From Globisporangium splendens (taxonomy: Eukaryota > Oomycota > Peronosporomycetes > Pythiales > Pythiaceae), in the NCBI GenBank assembly GCA_006386115.1, contig VFIW01000125.1:56726-120725 (forward strand): a stretch of DNA of 64,000 nucleotides, read 5' to 3'. This document shows, piece after piece, positions 34,920 through 44,772 of this stretch (positions within the stretch are counted from its first letter, which is position 1; every line of letters begins with the position of its first letter). Below the pieces are notes generated by a model. That model saw only the letters and a list, made by a program, of their open reading frames with translations, ran no database searches and was not told the DNA's origin. Both the position numbers and the translations under genes were made by a program.

Positions 34920-36054
34920 TCGACTCTCGCTTCCACAACTCGCGGATTCGATCTTGCAATCCGCGAGGAAGCATCACGCCGTTGTAACCACGAAGGTGCT
35001 CCTCAGTCAACTGAGGATCATCGCTGGTGCAGATGCGGCAACCCCTCGGTGTGGTCTTGACTCCACACGGAACCCCAAGATCCACGCATTCCTCGTGGAT
35101 CGCCAACAACTTTCCAACGGCATTGTGCCGGAGGAACTTATCCCGATTATCTCGCAATCGAGAGATACACTTCGCAGCGTCTTCGTTGAAATTCACAACG
35201 AAGGCACCCCACGCTTGCGAAAGGAACAGCGCTTGTTTCTCAGCGCTGTGAGACTTCTTTGACTTCGATCGACCATCGAAGTACCGCATCGAATGGAAAA
35301 GGTCGATGTAAAACTCCTCGCGCGCCTTGGGATGGAAGTTCTGTCGAAGGACGAAGTCATCGTCCTTGATGGTACTAACATCGTACAGCGCGTGAATGCC
35401 CGCACGCTGGGTGCCACGATGTGTACGAACCCAATTGGGTTTGGGCGCCCATAAGTGACTCCAGCTAGAAGGGACGAAATCCATCCCTTCAGAAGGACCC
35501 GTCACCGGATCCTTCTCCTCCGCCGGAAAGGCAAGATGGCGTGGCAACTCGCTATTTCCCGATGACGCAGTAACCTGCGCATCAGATTCGGATTCCACAT
35601 CGAAGAGCAAGTCCTCGAGTGGATCGACAGCTTCCAGTTCACAATTGGACGCGTCCAGCGTGAGAAGGATATTTCTCGCTGCATTCACCAGGTCGGGATC
35701 AGCTGACGCTAATCCTTCCCGACCGAGATTTTCCATCGTGTTGGCAGATGTCACGCTTTCCGACGCTCCGACGTCGGAAATGGCAACCGCCACGGTGGAT
35801 CCGCTCGTTTCTCCGTGAGGAGATCCCTCCTCACGACGCTTCTTCCGCGTAGGCTCATTCAAGAGGGCCGCGGACGACGAACGTTTCGCTTCGTTTCGTT
35901 TGAGATTCGAACGGTCAACGGAAGAAGACTCGGCTTCTTCCTCCCGATCGTCACGCACGACATTCGTCGTGGTGCTACTCATTGGAGTGTTGCAAGGAGT
36001 CACCTCCTCGCTACTCGACTCGTAGTCAACAGCATCACTGTCGATCGAAGACAT
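34444..36054 (-). CDS. Gypsy A antisense ORF (aORF-A), unknown function
   Basis: 536 residues from the ATG at 36054 (MSSIDSDAVDYESSSEE), encoded opposite to pol; its last 476 nt overlap the 3' end of pol, including the chromodomain. The N-terminal third is Ser/acidic with a basic cluster (RKKRR, residues about 60) that could be a nuclear signal. The middle (DDDFVLRQNFHPKAREEFY, LFHSMRYFDG, QALFLSQAWGAFVVNF) looks like a folded helical domain with a Cys-rich part (CGVKTTPRGCRIC). The C-terminus is a Leu/Glu/Arg heptad coiled coil. I do not recognise a family. A frame this long, holding a coherent domain outside the pol overlap, is unlikely to be a shadow. Its promoter would be in or near the 3' LTR. 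Confidence 0.7.
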   Translation of the reverse strand: MSSIDSDAVDYESSSEEVTPCNTPMSSTTTNVVRDDREEEAESSSVDRSNLKRNEAKRSSSAALLNEPTRKKRREEGSPHGETSGSTVAVAISDVGASESVTSANTMENLGREGLASADPDLVNAARNILLTLDASNCELEAVDPLEDLLFDVESESDAQVTASSGNSELPRHLAFPAEEKDPVTGPSEGMDFVPSSWSHLWAPKPNWVRTHRGTQRAGIHALYDVSTIKDDDFVLRQNFHPKAREEFYIDLFHSMRYFDGRSKSKKSHSAEKQALFLSQAWGAFVVNFNEDAAKCISRLRDNRDKFLRHNAVGKLLAIHEECVDLGVPCGVKTTPRGCRICTSDDPQLTEEHLRGYNGVMLPRGLQDRIRELWKRESISVDSRTAAPSQEHRLGASRPVPRYLDLAGNQANERDRRAPSSLATIDRDEQVSSPRSSVGSPRSLATEELEEGRSARDSEAHPQSDQRLLDRLKYAERENEVLRLRAELSEMIAKHERLEGRLSRLEADHKLVLGILRDHGLLKRKRPTSHRGDDTL

Positions 36055-36252
36055 TTGTACGAGGTTCACCTCGCACAGCTTGCGGCGTCTGGAAAGCTCT
36101 CTGTTGGGCACGGCGCACACTGAGAACTGAGCCCGCAAGACTCAGTGCTCTACCTTCTGTGACCAGTTCCTCCGAACACGGAAGAACACCAAAGAACACA
36201 GAAGAACACAAGATGAATTGGTCGCGCGCGTTTCTACGTGACCAATCGCTTT

Positions 36253-36264
36253 ATGGGGGGATGA
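36253..36264 (+). other. Gypsy A polypurine tract
   Basis: A purine run (ATGGGGGGATGA) ends directly at the 3' LTR. The same G-rich run followed by TGA precedes the 3' LTRs of C, D and A0. Confidence 0.7.
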
Positions 36265-36687
36265 TGTAATGGGGCCACCCATTACATGGGTTCCCGGGTC
36301 AGGAAAGTGTGGGTTTTCTCCCACATGGGTTTTACCACCTCTTCCGAACCCACCCACGACGTACAGTTGGAGACACATTAATATGTGTCACTCATGAACA
36401 CTGTACGTAGCCATTTGCATATTAGCCAATAAGACTAAGCCGTTAAGATTTAATCCCATTGGATGATAGTCGGACTGGACATCCGATTATCTACCAATGA
36501 GAGACACCGTAGGTTTCAGTCACTACGATTGCATGTTAGCACTTTAACGTTTTAATGCACTTCTCAATTTGCACGGTAACACGCAAAGCTCCCTCCCTTC
36601 TCCTTGGGCACAGTGATAACACTGTGCCCTTCCTTTCACCTGCGCTTCCTCAACGCACATGTACGTCGTGTAACGAGTCCCGTTACA
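36265..36687 (+). repeat. Gypsy A 3' LTR
   Basis: 423 bp, same length as the 5' LTR; about five single-base differences seen by eye (for example in the GTGxTAxCACTG hairpin near 36615). Confidence 0.93.
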
Positions 36688-36692
36688 CTCTC

Positions 36693-36946
36693 AATATGGA
36701 TATTGTAGGTCACGACGATGAACCTAAATATACCTCAATAAATTTAAAAGAATTGTCCAAGCCCCGCAACTTGTACGAGGTGAGCCTCGCACAGATGTCT
36801 TCAATCGACAGCGACGCTGTCGATTACGACCAAGCATGGGGGAACTCACGCGCTGTGCGATGTGAGTACTGTCAAGGGCGATGACTTCGTCCTCCGACAG
36901 AACTTCCATCCAAAGGCGCGTGAGGAATTGTAAGGAGGCTTGTGTA
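36693..36946 (-). mobile_element. A0 remnant to the right of Gypsy A (internally deleted aORF)
   Basis: Read on the plus strand, 36770-36830 matches the start of aORF-A (QMSSIDSDAVDY), then jumps to a segment matching the middle (DVSTVKGDDFVLRQNFHPKAREE) before a stop. So this is part of a minus-oriented A-like element with an internal deletion. Together with the inverted LTR at 28300 it suggests that Gypsy A inserted into A0. Positions 36947-37121 are unassigned. Confidence 0.65.
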
Positions 36947-37524
36947 GTTGATGGCAAATTGAGAAGTGAGATTGAGAAATTGTTTAAGAAAAACTCAACT
37001 ACTTCGTTGCTAGTCCTTGGCCCCCTTGGGCTCTTCCTACTCTGTTTCTTTCTCTTGCGTGCTACTTGATATTTTACTGGATTTTTTACTGGATTTTCTC
37101 ATGTCTGATTTTTCTTCCTTTTGTAAGAGGGCGCTGTTCCAAACAGTCCCTCAAACACGGCACACACGCTTGTGCCAGAGGAAGCGATCTCCCGACTTGG
37201 AGGGAGGAAGAAGACTTGAGGGCTTGGAGGAAAATTTGCAACTGAATTAAATGTAGTTATGGTTCCTGTCGCTACTTACAAATGAACCCCAAGGGATCCT
37301 ACAGGTTTTATAACTAAAACCTAAACATGCATAATAAAACCTATGAATCTGATATATAAAACCTTGGGTACACTGAGGTTGAACCTGCGGGATCTTCTAG
37401 AAGCTTGAACTTCAAGTCTTGTATAAAATCCCTGCAAAGTGATTGGCTCGCGCCACTCACTCCAGGTGGCAGAGACACGTCGGTCTCGTCGCCAGTCCAG
37501 TTTCCCAAGCAGGAACCATCACTC

Positions 37525-37600
37525 AGTACTTGATTAGTACATGGATGTTATCACTCTGTACTGATTAGTACATGAGAACAACATTCTGCACTGATCAGCA
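37525..37600. promoter_or_regulatory. three spaced palindromes in Gypsy C LTR
   Basis: AGTACTTGATTAGTACA (37525-37541), TGTACTGATTAGTACA (37557-37572) and TGCACTGATCAGCA (37587-37600) are related palindromes about 31 nt apart. The same array is in the other LTR (around 44526-44602). Such spacing suggests a bound dimeric regulator; function is inferred. Confidence 0.45.
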
Positions 37601-37613
37601 CAGAGAACACTCG

Positions 37614-37634
37614 TGACGTCATCGAATGACGTCA
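37614..37634. promoter_or_regulatory. paired TGACGTCA (CRE/bZIP-type) sites, Gypsy C LTR
   Basis: Two perfect TGACGTCA octamers (37614-37621, 37627-37634) form a 23-nt palindrome. They are repeated in the other C LTR (44615-44622, 44628-44635) and in the diverged D LTR (57447-57454, 57460-57467). TGACGTCA is the classical ATF/CREB-type bZIP site. Confidence 0.6.
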
Positions 37635-37847
37635 CACGTGCATGTGGGGACTGTATTACCGTAATCCCTTTGTTATTTGTGTCTCCACAATGCACGCTGA
37701 AGGTGGTGTGTGACACACTAGATCTGGGAACAGATCCACCTTCATGTAATGGCTGGTTGTGGCCCATTACATCATCCCCTCCTTAAAGTCACAAGTACCT
37801 TGCGTACTTTTGCAGACCTTTCGGAGCAGTTCACTTTGCAATTGGCA

Positions 37848-38915
37848 ATGAAGCGACCAAGTGACCAAGTGAACCGTGAAGAACGTCCGTCGTCCAAGCG
37901 ACAGCGGACAGCTCCAGAACTCTTCGACATTTCTCCCATTCTGAAGAAGAAGGGGGAGCTCGAGTTCTACAAGGAGCGGTTCTTCAGTTGGCGTCGGATC
38001 AACGATCGCGATGATCCGAACCAACACATCGCAGCCCAGAGAGACTCATGGCGAACATTTGTTCGTCTTGAGAATGAGAACAAGATGGAGCGTCTTCTTC
38101 GTCGTGGCAATGCTCGTGCCCAAAGAAGAACTCCCGCTGACGACAGAGCGAATCCTAGCTCTGGTCGTCGTAGTGTCGCCCCTGGCGACGCTACAAGCAG
38201 TTCTCATAGCTGCGGACCACGTCGGGAACATCAGACTCCAATGTCTGACGAGGCTCCCACGTGTCCGAGCTCGGTGGATATCCACGCCACCGAACTCTGT
38301 AGAAGCGTTGATGGTTCAACTGCTTCTTTCCTCGACGATGAGTCGGTCGATCTTCATGATCAACAATCGACTCAACCACCCAGCGATGCTCTCCCTGAGA
38401 GTCTAACAACGGGGGTGGGGCTGAACGAGAAAACGATTGAGCGACTCTGGAAGTGGAAGAGTGCTCATCGTGGGCAAATCGAGGCTTTGCAGCAGCGTTG
38501 TTCGACACTTGAGGAACGCTGCGAGAGTCTCGAGAACCTTGTCGCCGATCATGAGTCGAAGATCGACGATCTGACAGAAGGTTCTGCCCAGTGTTCGGCT
38601 TTGGAGTCCCGTTTCGAGGAACGGTTCCAACAGGTTCAGGACGAACTTGTTCGACTCCAGAAGAACGAGAAGTCTCGTGAGTTGGCTCACGATCGCCTGT
38701 TGCGCTCTGTGGAAGAGGCAGGTTCGGCACTCGAGGTACTTCGTGGTGAGTACCATTCTCGTCTTCAAGCGTTGGAGGCAGTGAAGGACCAATCCTTCGA
38801 CGTCCTGCAACTCCTGTACGCCGAGAAGAATCTCCAGAGCGATGAGCTGTTTGCTCTTCGCAATCAAGTGGAGAAGCTTCACGATCAGCTCGATCGTTTG
38901 CGGAAGATCTCGTAG
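37848..38915 (+). CDS. Gypsy C antisense ORF (aORF-C), coiled coil, unknown function
   Basis: 355 residues from an ATG at 37848 (MKRPSDQVNREERPSSKRQR), just inside the 3' LTR, running opposite to pol. The N-terminal half has a basic cluster (SSKRQR), then a conserved patch (LFDISPILKKKGELEFYKER, SWRTFVRLENENKMERLL). The C-terminal half is a long coiled coil starting GLNEKTIERLWKWKSAHR. The last 725 nt overlap the pol 3' end. The whole protein aligns with aORF-D, including start and stop positions, despite clear divergence. Its promoter would lie in the LTR. No known family recognised. Confidence 0.78.
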   Translation: MKRPSDQVNREERPSSKRQRTAPELFDISPILKKKGELEFYKERFFSWRRINDRDDPNQHIAAQRDSWRTFVRLENENKMERLLRRGNARAQRRTPADDRANPSSGRRSVAPGDATSSSHSCGPRREHQTPMSDEAPTCPSSVDIHATELCRSVDGSTASFLDDESVDLHDQQSTQPPSDALPESLTTGVGLNEKTIERLWKWKSAHRGQIEALQQRCSTLEERCESLENLVADHESKIDDLTEGSAQCSALESRFEERFQQVQDELVRLQKNEKSRELAHDRLLRSVEEAGSALEVLRGEYHSRLQALEAVKDQSFDVLQLLYAEKNLQSDELFALRNQVEKLHDQLDRLRKIS

Positions 38916-41900
38916 GATCCGCAGATCCACTTGGAAGGTAAGGCTTCAGTCTACCCACATAAAATGTTGGGTGTAGACGCATGCGTGTAGGAATGTCTAG
39001 CGTGTAGGCATCACCATTGCATTTCACTACCTTGAACGGTCCAATGAACCTTGGCAGAAGCTTCGAGCTTCCCAAGTTGGACACTGCATGTTCAGGCAGG
39101 TTCGCCGTGCTAAGTAATACAAGATCATTGATCTTATATACTTGCTTGTTCTTCCTTCCGCTCTTGTCTGCTTGTTCCTTTTGCAGATCCTGAGCCTTCG
39201 CGATTGCGTCTCGAACAAACCTCACAACGGCTTGTCTCCTCACAATAAAGTCATCGACTTGCTGCCCTTCACGACTTGTTAGGTCGTCGAGGGGTTTCAT
39301 CGAGTCAAAATTGGCTTTCAACTCGGAAGCAGCACTCAGGTCATAAGACGACTTCGGCTTGTTACCATGAGCCGGAGTCCCTCCCCCACTTAAGGTAGAG
39401 ACCTCACCCATTATGGAAGCAGGCACTCGAGGGTGAATGCCATAGTTCACATAAAATGGAGAGTGACCTGTCGAGACATGCGTGGAGTTGTTCAACGCAA
39501 ACTCGGCAAGAGGGAGAAACTCACTCCACTCTTTGAAAGACGTTGCGTAGCTGCGCAACACGTCTTCCAGGACACGATTCACTCGCTCTGTTTGACCGTC
39601 CGTTTCAGGGTGTGCCGCTGTTGACATGGACAACTTGGTGTCCAGAAGTCCGAACAGTGCACGCCAGAACTTGGACGTGAAACGGGTGTCACGGTCAGAC
39701 ACGATCTCGACTGGTAGTCCGTGCAGACGGAATACGACGTCTACAAAGACCTTGGCAGTCTTTTCCGCTGAGATCTTGTCCGAAACAGGCGCAAGATGGA
39801 CCATCTTGCTGAATCGGTCCACAAACACAAGGATGCCATTGCGTCCATGTGTGTCTCTTGGAAGTCCGAATATGAAATCCATACTCACAGACTTCCAACT
39901 GTCCGATGGGACAGCCAATGAACGAAGTGGTGCCTGCGTGGAACCAGAAGGTTTCACTCGTTGGCAGACCTCGCAAGTCCTCACATACTTGCGCACCCAC
40001 TTGTACATGTGTGGCCAGTAGTAATCCCGGGAAAGACTGAGAAACGTTTTCTCACGTCCGAGATGGCCACCCGAAGGACTGTCATGGTACTCATACAAGA
40101 GTCGATGACGCAGACCTTCGTCGTTGGGAACAACAACCCTTGCTGTATCCCCTTGTTCAACCGCGTAGTACAACAACCCATTGTGTACTCGAAAGCGGTG
40201 AACTCGCGATCTTGTGCGCGACGGAAGACCTTGCAGCGCTTTGTCGGAAGGGTCCTTGAAGTACTTCAGCAAGTCCTGACATGTTTCGTCAGACTTGTAC
40301 CCTTCGACGATCTCTTCTCGCACTGTAGTCGCAGCTCGCACCGCGATCGCTTGAACATCTTCACAGAGTCGACACGCTCCGTCCGTGTCTTCACTCTTGG
40401 TCTTCGGATCGTAATCCGGACGTCTTGACAGCGCATCGGCTAAGATGTTCGTCTTGCCTGGCTTGTAGTGTACAACGAAGTTGTACTCTGCAAAGAAGGA
40501 GAACCATCTCGCCATTCTTTGCGACAAATGAGGAGTCTTCACTGCCGTACGCAGAGATGCGTGATCAGTGTAGATAGCAAAGCGCTCCTCGCCAAGCAGA
40601 TACACACGGAACTTGACCAAAGAATACTTCATCGCCAGAAGTTCCTTGTCGTGAACTGGGTAGTTCCGTTCTGCGGGTCGGAGTTGTCGTGACTGATACG
40701 ACACAACTCGCTCATGACCCTCATCATCATGTTGCATTAATGCGCAACCGATGGCATAGTCGCTCGCATCACAGACGACGTGGAACGGCTTGTCGTGGTT
40801 TGGCAGAGCCAACACAGGAGCTTCTCGAAGACTCCTCTTGACTTCTTCGAACGCCGTCTGATGGTCTTTCGACCACTTCCACTCAACGTCTTTCTTCAAG
40901 AGCTGTGTGAGGGGTTGCACCAACGCTGTATAATTGCGTGTGTACTTGTGCAAGTAGTTGGCTAAACCCAACCATTGTCGTAGCTGTTTGACGTTCTGAG
41001 GCACTGGCCAATCGTCAATAGCTTTGACCTTCTCCGGATCGACTCGAACACCGCTCTTGCCCACAAAACAACCGAGAACAGGGATCTCGGGGGAGAACAA
41101 CATGTACTTCTTCAAGTTAGCGTAGAGTTTGTTCTCACGCATGACCTGGAAGACTTGACGAAGATGATCGAGATGAACATCGACATCAGACTTCCCATTC
41201 GTAGCCATACTATGAACGAAAACGTCGTCAAAGTAACTTGGTGCAAATGTTCGCAGAGGACGAAGAACGTTCGTGACCATTCGATTGAAGGTCGCAGGAG
41301 CATTCTTCAGTCCCTGTGGCATCACTAACCATTCCCACAGCATACCACTCGGGGTACTCACTGCGGTTAGTGGAACATCGTCTTCGCGCATTCGAATCTG
41401 ATAGAACCCATCTTTCAGATCGATAGCACTAAAGACGGTGCTGCCAACCATTCCATCAAGGATCATGTCCTTGCGTGGAACCGGAGTCTGGGCTGGAATT
41501 GTCGCGTCGTTCAGCTTGTTGAAAGCGTGAACAATGCGCCAACCTCCAGTTGCCTTCTTCACACAGAAAGTGGGGCTGCAATGCGGAGACTTGCTCTCCC
41601 GCACATGACCAGCCTTAGCACGTTGTGCAAAGAACTCGTCGATTGCCTCGACTTGTTCCTTTGGCAACGGCCACTGTCTTGTGATGCAGTACTTCGTGCC
41701 AGGAAGTACATCAATCTCATGACGAATGCCTCTATCGAATGGCAATTCGTCCGGCACCTTGTCAGGGAAAATGTCTTCATATTCCCTGGCAAGCGCATAC
41801 ACGGGGTTCTTCTTGAGGGCGTCCCACGACTGCTCCTCGAACCTTTCCTTCCGTGTCTTTTCGTCCAACACATCTGCATCCGCACTCGATGCTGTGTTGA

Positions 41901-42976
41901 CGAAGCCTTCGTCGACCATTTCGACGATCACACACACCTGCGCAATGTCGCCTCTCGCTAGGCTGCGCTCCAGTGTCTTCTTGCTCATCGATGGCAAGGA
42001 AATCAACTCTTCGACTGAACTTGGAGGATTTTCAATCTTCACGTGACGGATTACATCCACGTCACCTTCTTCATTGTAGACCGCGACATTCACAAACTCG
42101 CTTGGAATGTCTTGTGCTTGGTCACTCCCTTCATCATCGCCACTTGCACCTTGATCAGGGGTACTCAAAACTCTTGACGAAACACTTCTCTTGCTGGTCT
42201 TCTTCTTCTTGGGAAGGGTGTCTGTTCCACTTCCATTCACTCTTGTCAACGCCATCGCGAACCTTGTCGTCGTCGATGGCAAAGGAGACAGTCTTTTTCT
42301 GGCGCCTGACTGCTCCACCTCCGTTCGTCGTCTTCAAAATGGGTACCACTTGTGAACATGGGGGGCCATCGCACACCGCAATATCACAAGGGACATCTGG
42401 GATCTCTTCCACAGATGTATACACCCATACTACTTCATCCGTTGTTGTGCAGCACAAGTCAACATCGCGTGACTTGTCAACGGAGATCTTCATATTCATC
42501 CAGTCAATGCTAGGTTGGTAACGCTTCAACCACGGCATTCCCAGGATGATGTCAAACTTGTCATCGAGGTCGAGTAAAATGAACTCGTCTTCACCTCGGA
42601 AATCTTCACACTTGATTGCCAAGCGCACCACGCGCTTCGGCATCTTCACAGTTGACCCATTTGCCAACCGGACAATCATTGTCTTCTCTTCATTCGCACC
42701 AGGCACGAAGACACCATGCCTGACGACCACTTCATTTCGAACAAAGTTGTTCGACGCACCAGTGTCAACCAAAGCTCGTAGAGGCGTTGCAATACCGTCT
42801 ACATGAACTTTGTGAACGATCAAACTTGACGTTTGACTGACACTCTTCTCACTCATAGTGGAAACTGCATGTGCTTGATGCACATAGGGGCCAGAGTCCT
42901 GTGTCTCCACAACGTCCACAGTCCTCTTTTCCGGGCCAGTAGGAGGCCCCACCCCTACTGTCCATTCCCGTTTTTT
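38191..42976 (-). pseudogene. pol: Gypsy C Pol with one frameshift
   Basis: The first part (42155-42976, -1 to gag) carries the protease (LVDTGASNNFVRNE, ILGMPWLKRYQP). The reading frame changes once in the non-conserved linker between about 42155 and 42318, and then stays open for 1375 codons: reverse transcriptase (DLKDGFYQIRM, YFDDVFVHS), RNase H (VVCDASDYAIGCAL), zinc-binding and DDE integrase (SMDFIFGLP, SDRDTRFT, ETDGQTERVNR) and a chromodomain at the end (YRVRWRGYPPSSDTWEP). All catalytic motifs are present, so this single break may be all that inactivates it. An artefact of sequencing at that site is possible. Confidence 0.88.
42937..42976 (-). promoter_or_regulatory. -1 ribosomal frameshift signal, Gypsy C
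   Basis: Heptamer A AAA AAC (42976 down to 42970) in the correct gag phase, 9-nt spacer, stem CAGTAGG (42960-42954) with CCTACTG (42943-42937), 10-nt G-rich loop. As in Gypsy A the gag stop lies inside the stem. Confidence 0.87.
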
Positions 42977-44004
42977 GGCCCAGGTGACCGCTCGAACCGA
43001 CGACCGTAAGAACGATCGCGGTTGTTCGAACGAGCACCCTGTGTCGTTTGCCGACCCGGCAAAGACACCTTGCAGTTCCGAGCAATGTGACCCGGCTTCC
43101 CGCAACGGAAACACTTCCCATCGTTGCGAGGACGCTCATTTCCAGGCGTGGAAATGTACGAGATGTCCATGGGCTCGGGACCATCATGCACGACATTTGA
43201 TTGCCGCATTGGTCTTGACGCAAACCCATGGAACTTCGCTTGCTTGATGCTGAACTCTTCTTGCATCGCGCGCTCAATGGCTTCGTCCAGCGTCTTGGGA
43301 TACTCGCGGAACAGTTGGTTCCGAATCGGACCATCGTTCAGACCCGTCATGAACGTCACGACTTGCGTTGGAACGTCAATCGGCTCGTCAACGATGCTCG
43401 ACACCAAGTAACGAGCACGTTGTGCATACGAGTGAAGGTCGAAACGGCCTTGACGAAGCTTGAGGAACTCGGCGCGCGCACGGAACTCACTCTGTGGAGG
43501 TTCAAACGCCTTCTTGAGTTCGGTCTTGAAGTGGTCGTAGCTGGGGAAGCAGTTTAGATCGGCTAAACGCTTGCCATACGCCCAGCTCTTCGCACGACCC
43601 GCAAGGTTGGACATCGCGAACAACACTTGCTGCGAAGGGTCTCGCAGTTGTCTTGCAGTGATCGCTGCATCCAACTCGACGAACCATCGTGAGAGGGGTT
43701 CGTTCTCTCCGCCACGGTACGGAGAGACGTCAAGCTTCAGTGACACCGTCCTGATTGAGGAAACAGGGGTTGCGACCTGCTTCCGGGAGGACATGATCTC
43801 GTGGTGCATGAAGCTGACCACCGCGCTCTTCTGGTCCTCCGGAGATGCCGATCGAAGCAGACTGACCACGGCAGCCTCTCCGATGACATCTCGCATGCGC
43901 TCAAGCGCCATCCACTCATGAGAAGACAGATGAGGGAAACCCTCAATAGTCAACTCGACAGTTTCCGGTACTGCTGGACCGAGTGGGGTTCCTGTAGCAT
44001 CCAT
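42955..44004 (-). CDS. gag: Gypsy C Gag
   Basis: 349 residues from the first ATG at 44004 (MDATGTPLGPAVPETVELTI). Same architecture as Gag A: PLSRWFVELDAAI, FAMSNLAGRAKSWA, LKKAFEPPQSEFRARAEFL, YLVSSIVDEPIDVPTQVVTF, then a zinc knuckle CFRCGKPGHIARNC. The gene is intact. The frame is open 26 codons further upstream from a GTG. Confidence 0.92.
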   Translation of the reverse strand: MDATGTPLGPAVPETVELTIEGFPHLSSHEWMALERMRDVIGEAAVVSLLRSASPEDQKSAVVSFMHHEIMSSRKQVATPVSSIRTVSLKLDVSPYRGGENEPLSRWFVELDAAITARQLRDPSQQVLFAMSNLAGRAKSWAYGKRLADLNCFPSYDHFKTELKKAFEPPQSEFRARAEFLKLRQGRFDLHSYAQRARYLVSSIVDEPIDVPTQVVTFMTGLNDGPIRNQLFREYPKTLDEAIERAMQEEFSIKQAKFHGFASRPMRQSNVVHDGPEPMDISYISTPGNERPRNDGKCFRCGKPGHIARNCKVSLPGRQTTQGARSNNRDRSYGRRFERSPGPKNGNGQ

Positions 44005-44110
44005 GTTCCAGACAAGGATGCTCGCAGGGTCTTGGACAGGAATGCGCGACGTGCTTAAAGCCGCGTCAACAAACCTCTTCACTTCACTGGGTCGTTGGAA
44101 GGACCGCTCG

Positions 44111-44121
44111 AAGTGCTACCA
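44111..44121 (-). other. Gypsy C primer-binding site
   Basis: TGGTAGCACTT on the minus strand, two bases inside the 5' LTR; identical to Gypsy A. Confidence 0.75.
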
Positions 44122-44123
44122 GG

Positions 44124-44772
44124 TGTAAGAGGGCGCTGTTCCAAACAGTCCCTCAAACACGGCACACACGCTTGTGCCAGAGGAAGCGATCTCCCGACTT
44201 GGAGGGAGGAAGAAGACTTGAGTATTTGGAGGAAAATTTGCAACTGAATTGAAAAGGTTATGGTTCCTGTCGCTACTTACAAATGAACCCCAAGGGATCC
44301 TACAGGTTTTATAACTAAAACCTAAACATGCACAATAAAACCTATGAATCTGATATATAAAACCTTGGGTACACTGAGGTTGAACCTACGGGATCTTCTA
44401 GAAGCTTGAACTTCAAGTCTTGTATAAAATCCCTGCAAAGTGATTGGCTCGCGCCACTCACTCCAGGTGGCAGACACACGTCGGTCTCGTCGCCAGTCCA
44501 GTTTCCCAAGCAGGAACCATCACTCAGTACTTGATTAGTACATGGATGTTATCACTCTGTACTGATTAGTACATGAGAACAACATTCTGCACTGATCAGC
44601 ACAGAGAACACTCATGACGTCATCGAATGACGTCACACGTGGATGTGGGGACTGTATTACCGTAATCCCTTTGTTATTTGTGTCTCCACAATGCACGCTG
44701 AAGGTGGTGTGTGACACACTAGATCTGTGGACAGATCCACCTTCATGTAATGGCTGGTTGTGGCCCTTTACA
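44124..44772 (-). repeat. Gypsy C 5' LTR
   Basis: 649 bp. Nearly identical to 37122-37771; differences seen include the outermost bases (CTTTACA here, CATTACA in the other copy). Confidence 0.92.

Larger units (their letters stand above)
29045..36687 (+). mobile_element. Gypsy A: complete chromodomain Ty3/Gypsy retrotransposon
   Basis: Two LTRs of 423 bp enclose an intact gag, an intact -1-frame pol and an antisense ORF. A 5-bp direct repeat CTCTC flanks the element (29040-29044 and 36688-36692). By eye the two LTRs differ at about five positions. Primer site, slippery signal and polypurine tract are all present, so this is the best candidate for a recently active copy in the window. Confidence 0.93.
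37122..37771 (-). repeat. Gypsy C 3' LTR
   Basis: 650 bp. On the minus strand it starts TGTAATGGGCC and ends CTCTTACA; the start folds as TGTAATGG/CCATTACA. Nearly identical to 44124-44772. Confidence 0.92.
37122..44772 (-). mobile_element. Gypsy C: full-length chromodomain Ty3/Gypsy element
   Basis: Minus-strand element with about 650-bp LTRs at both ends, primer site, gag, pol and an antisense ORF. Pol has one frameshift in the linker after the protease. The flanks (CCTTT at 37117-37121, CTAAT at 44773-44777) do not form a target duplication, so one end may have been rearranged. Confidence 0.9.
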
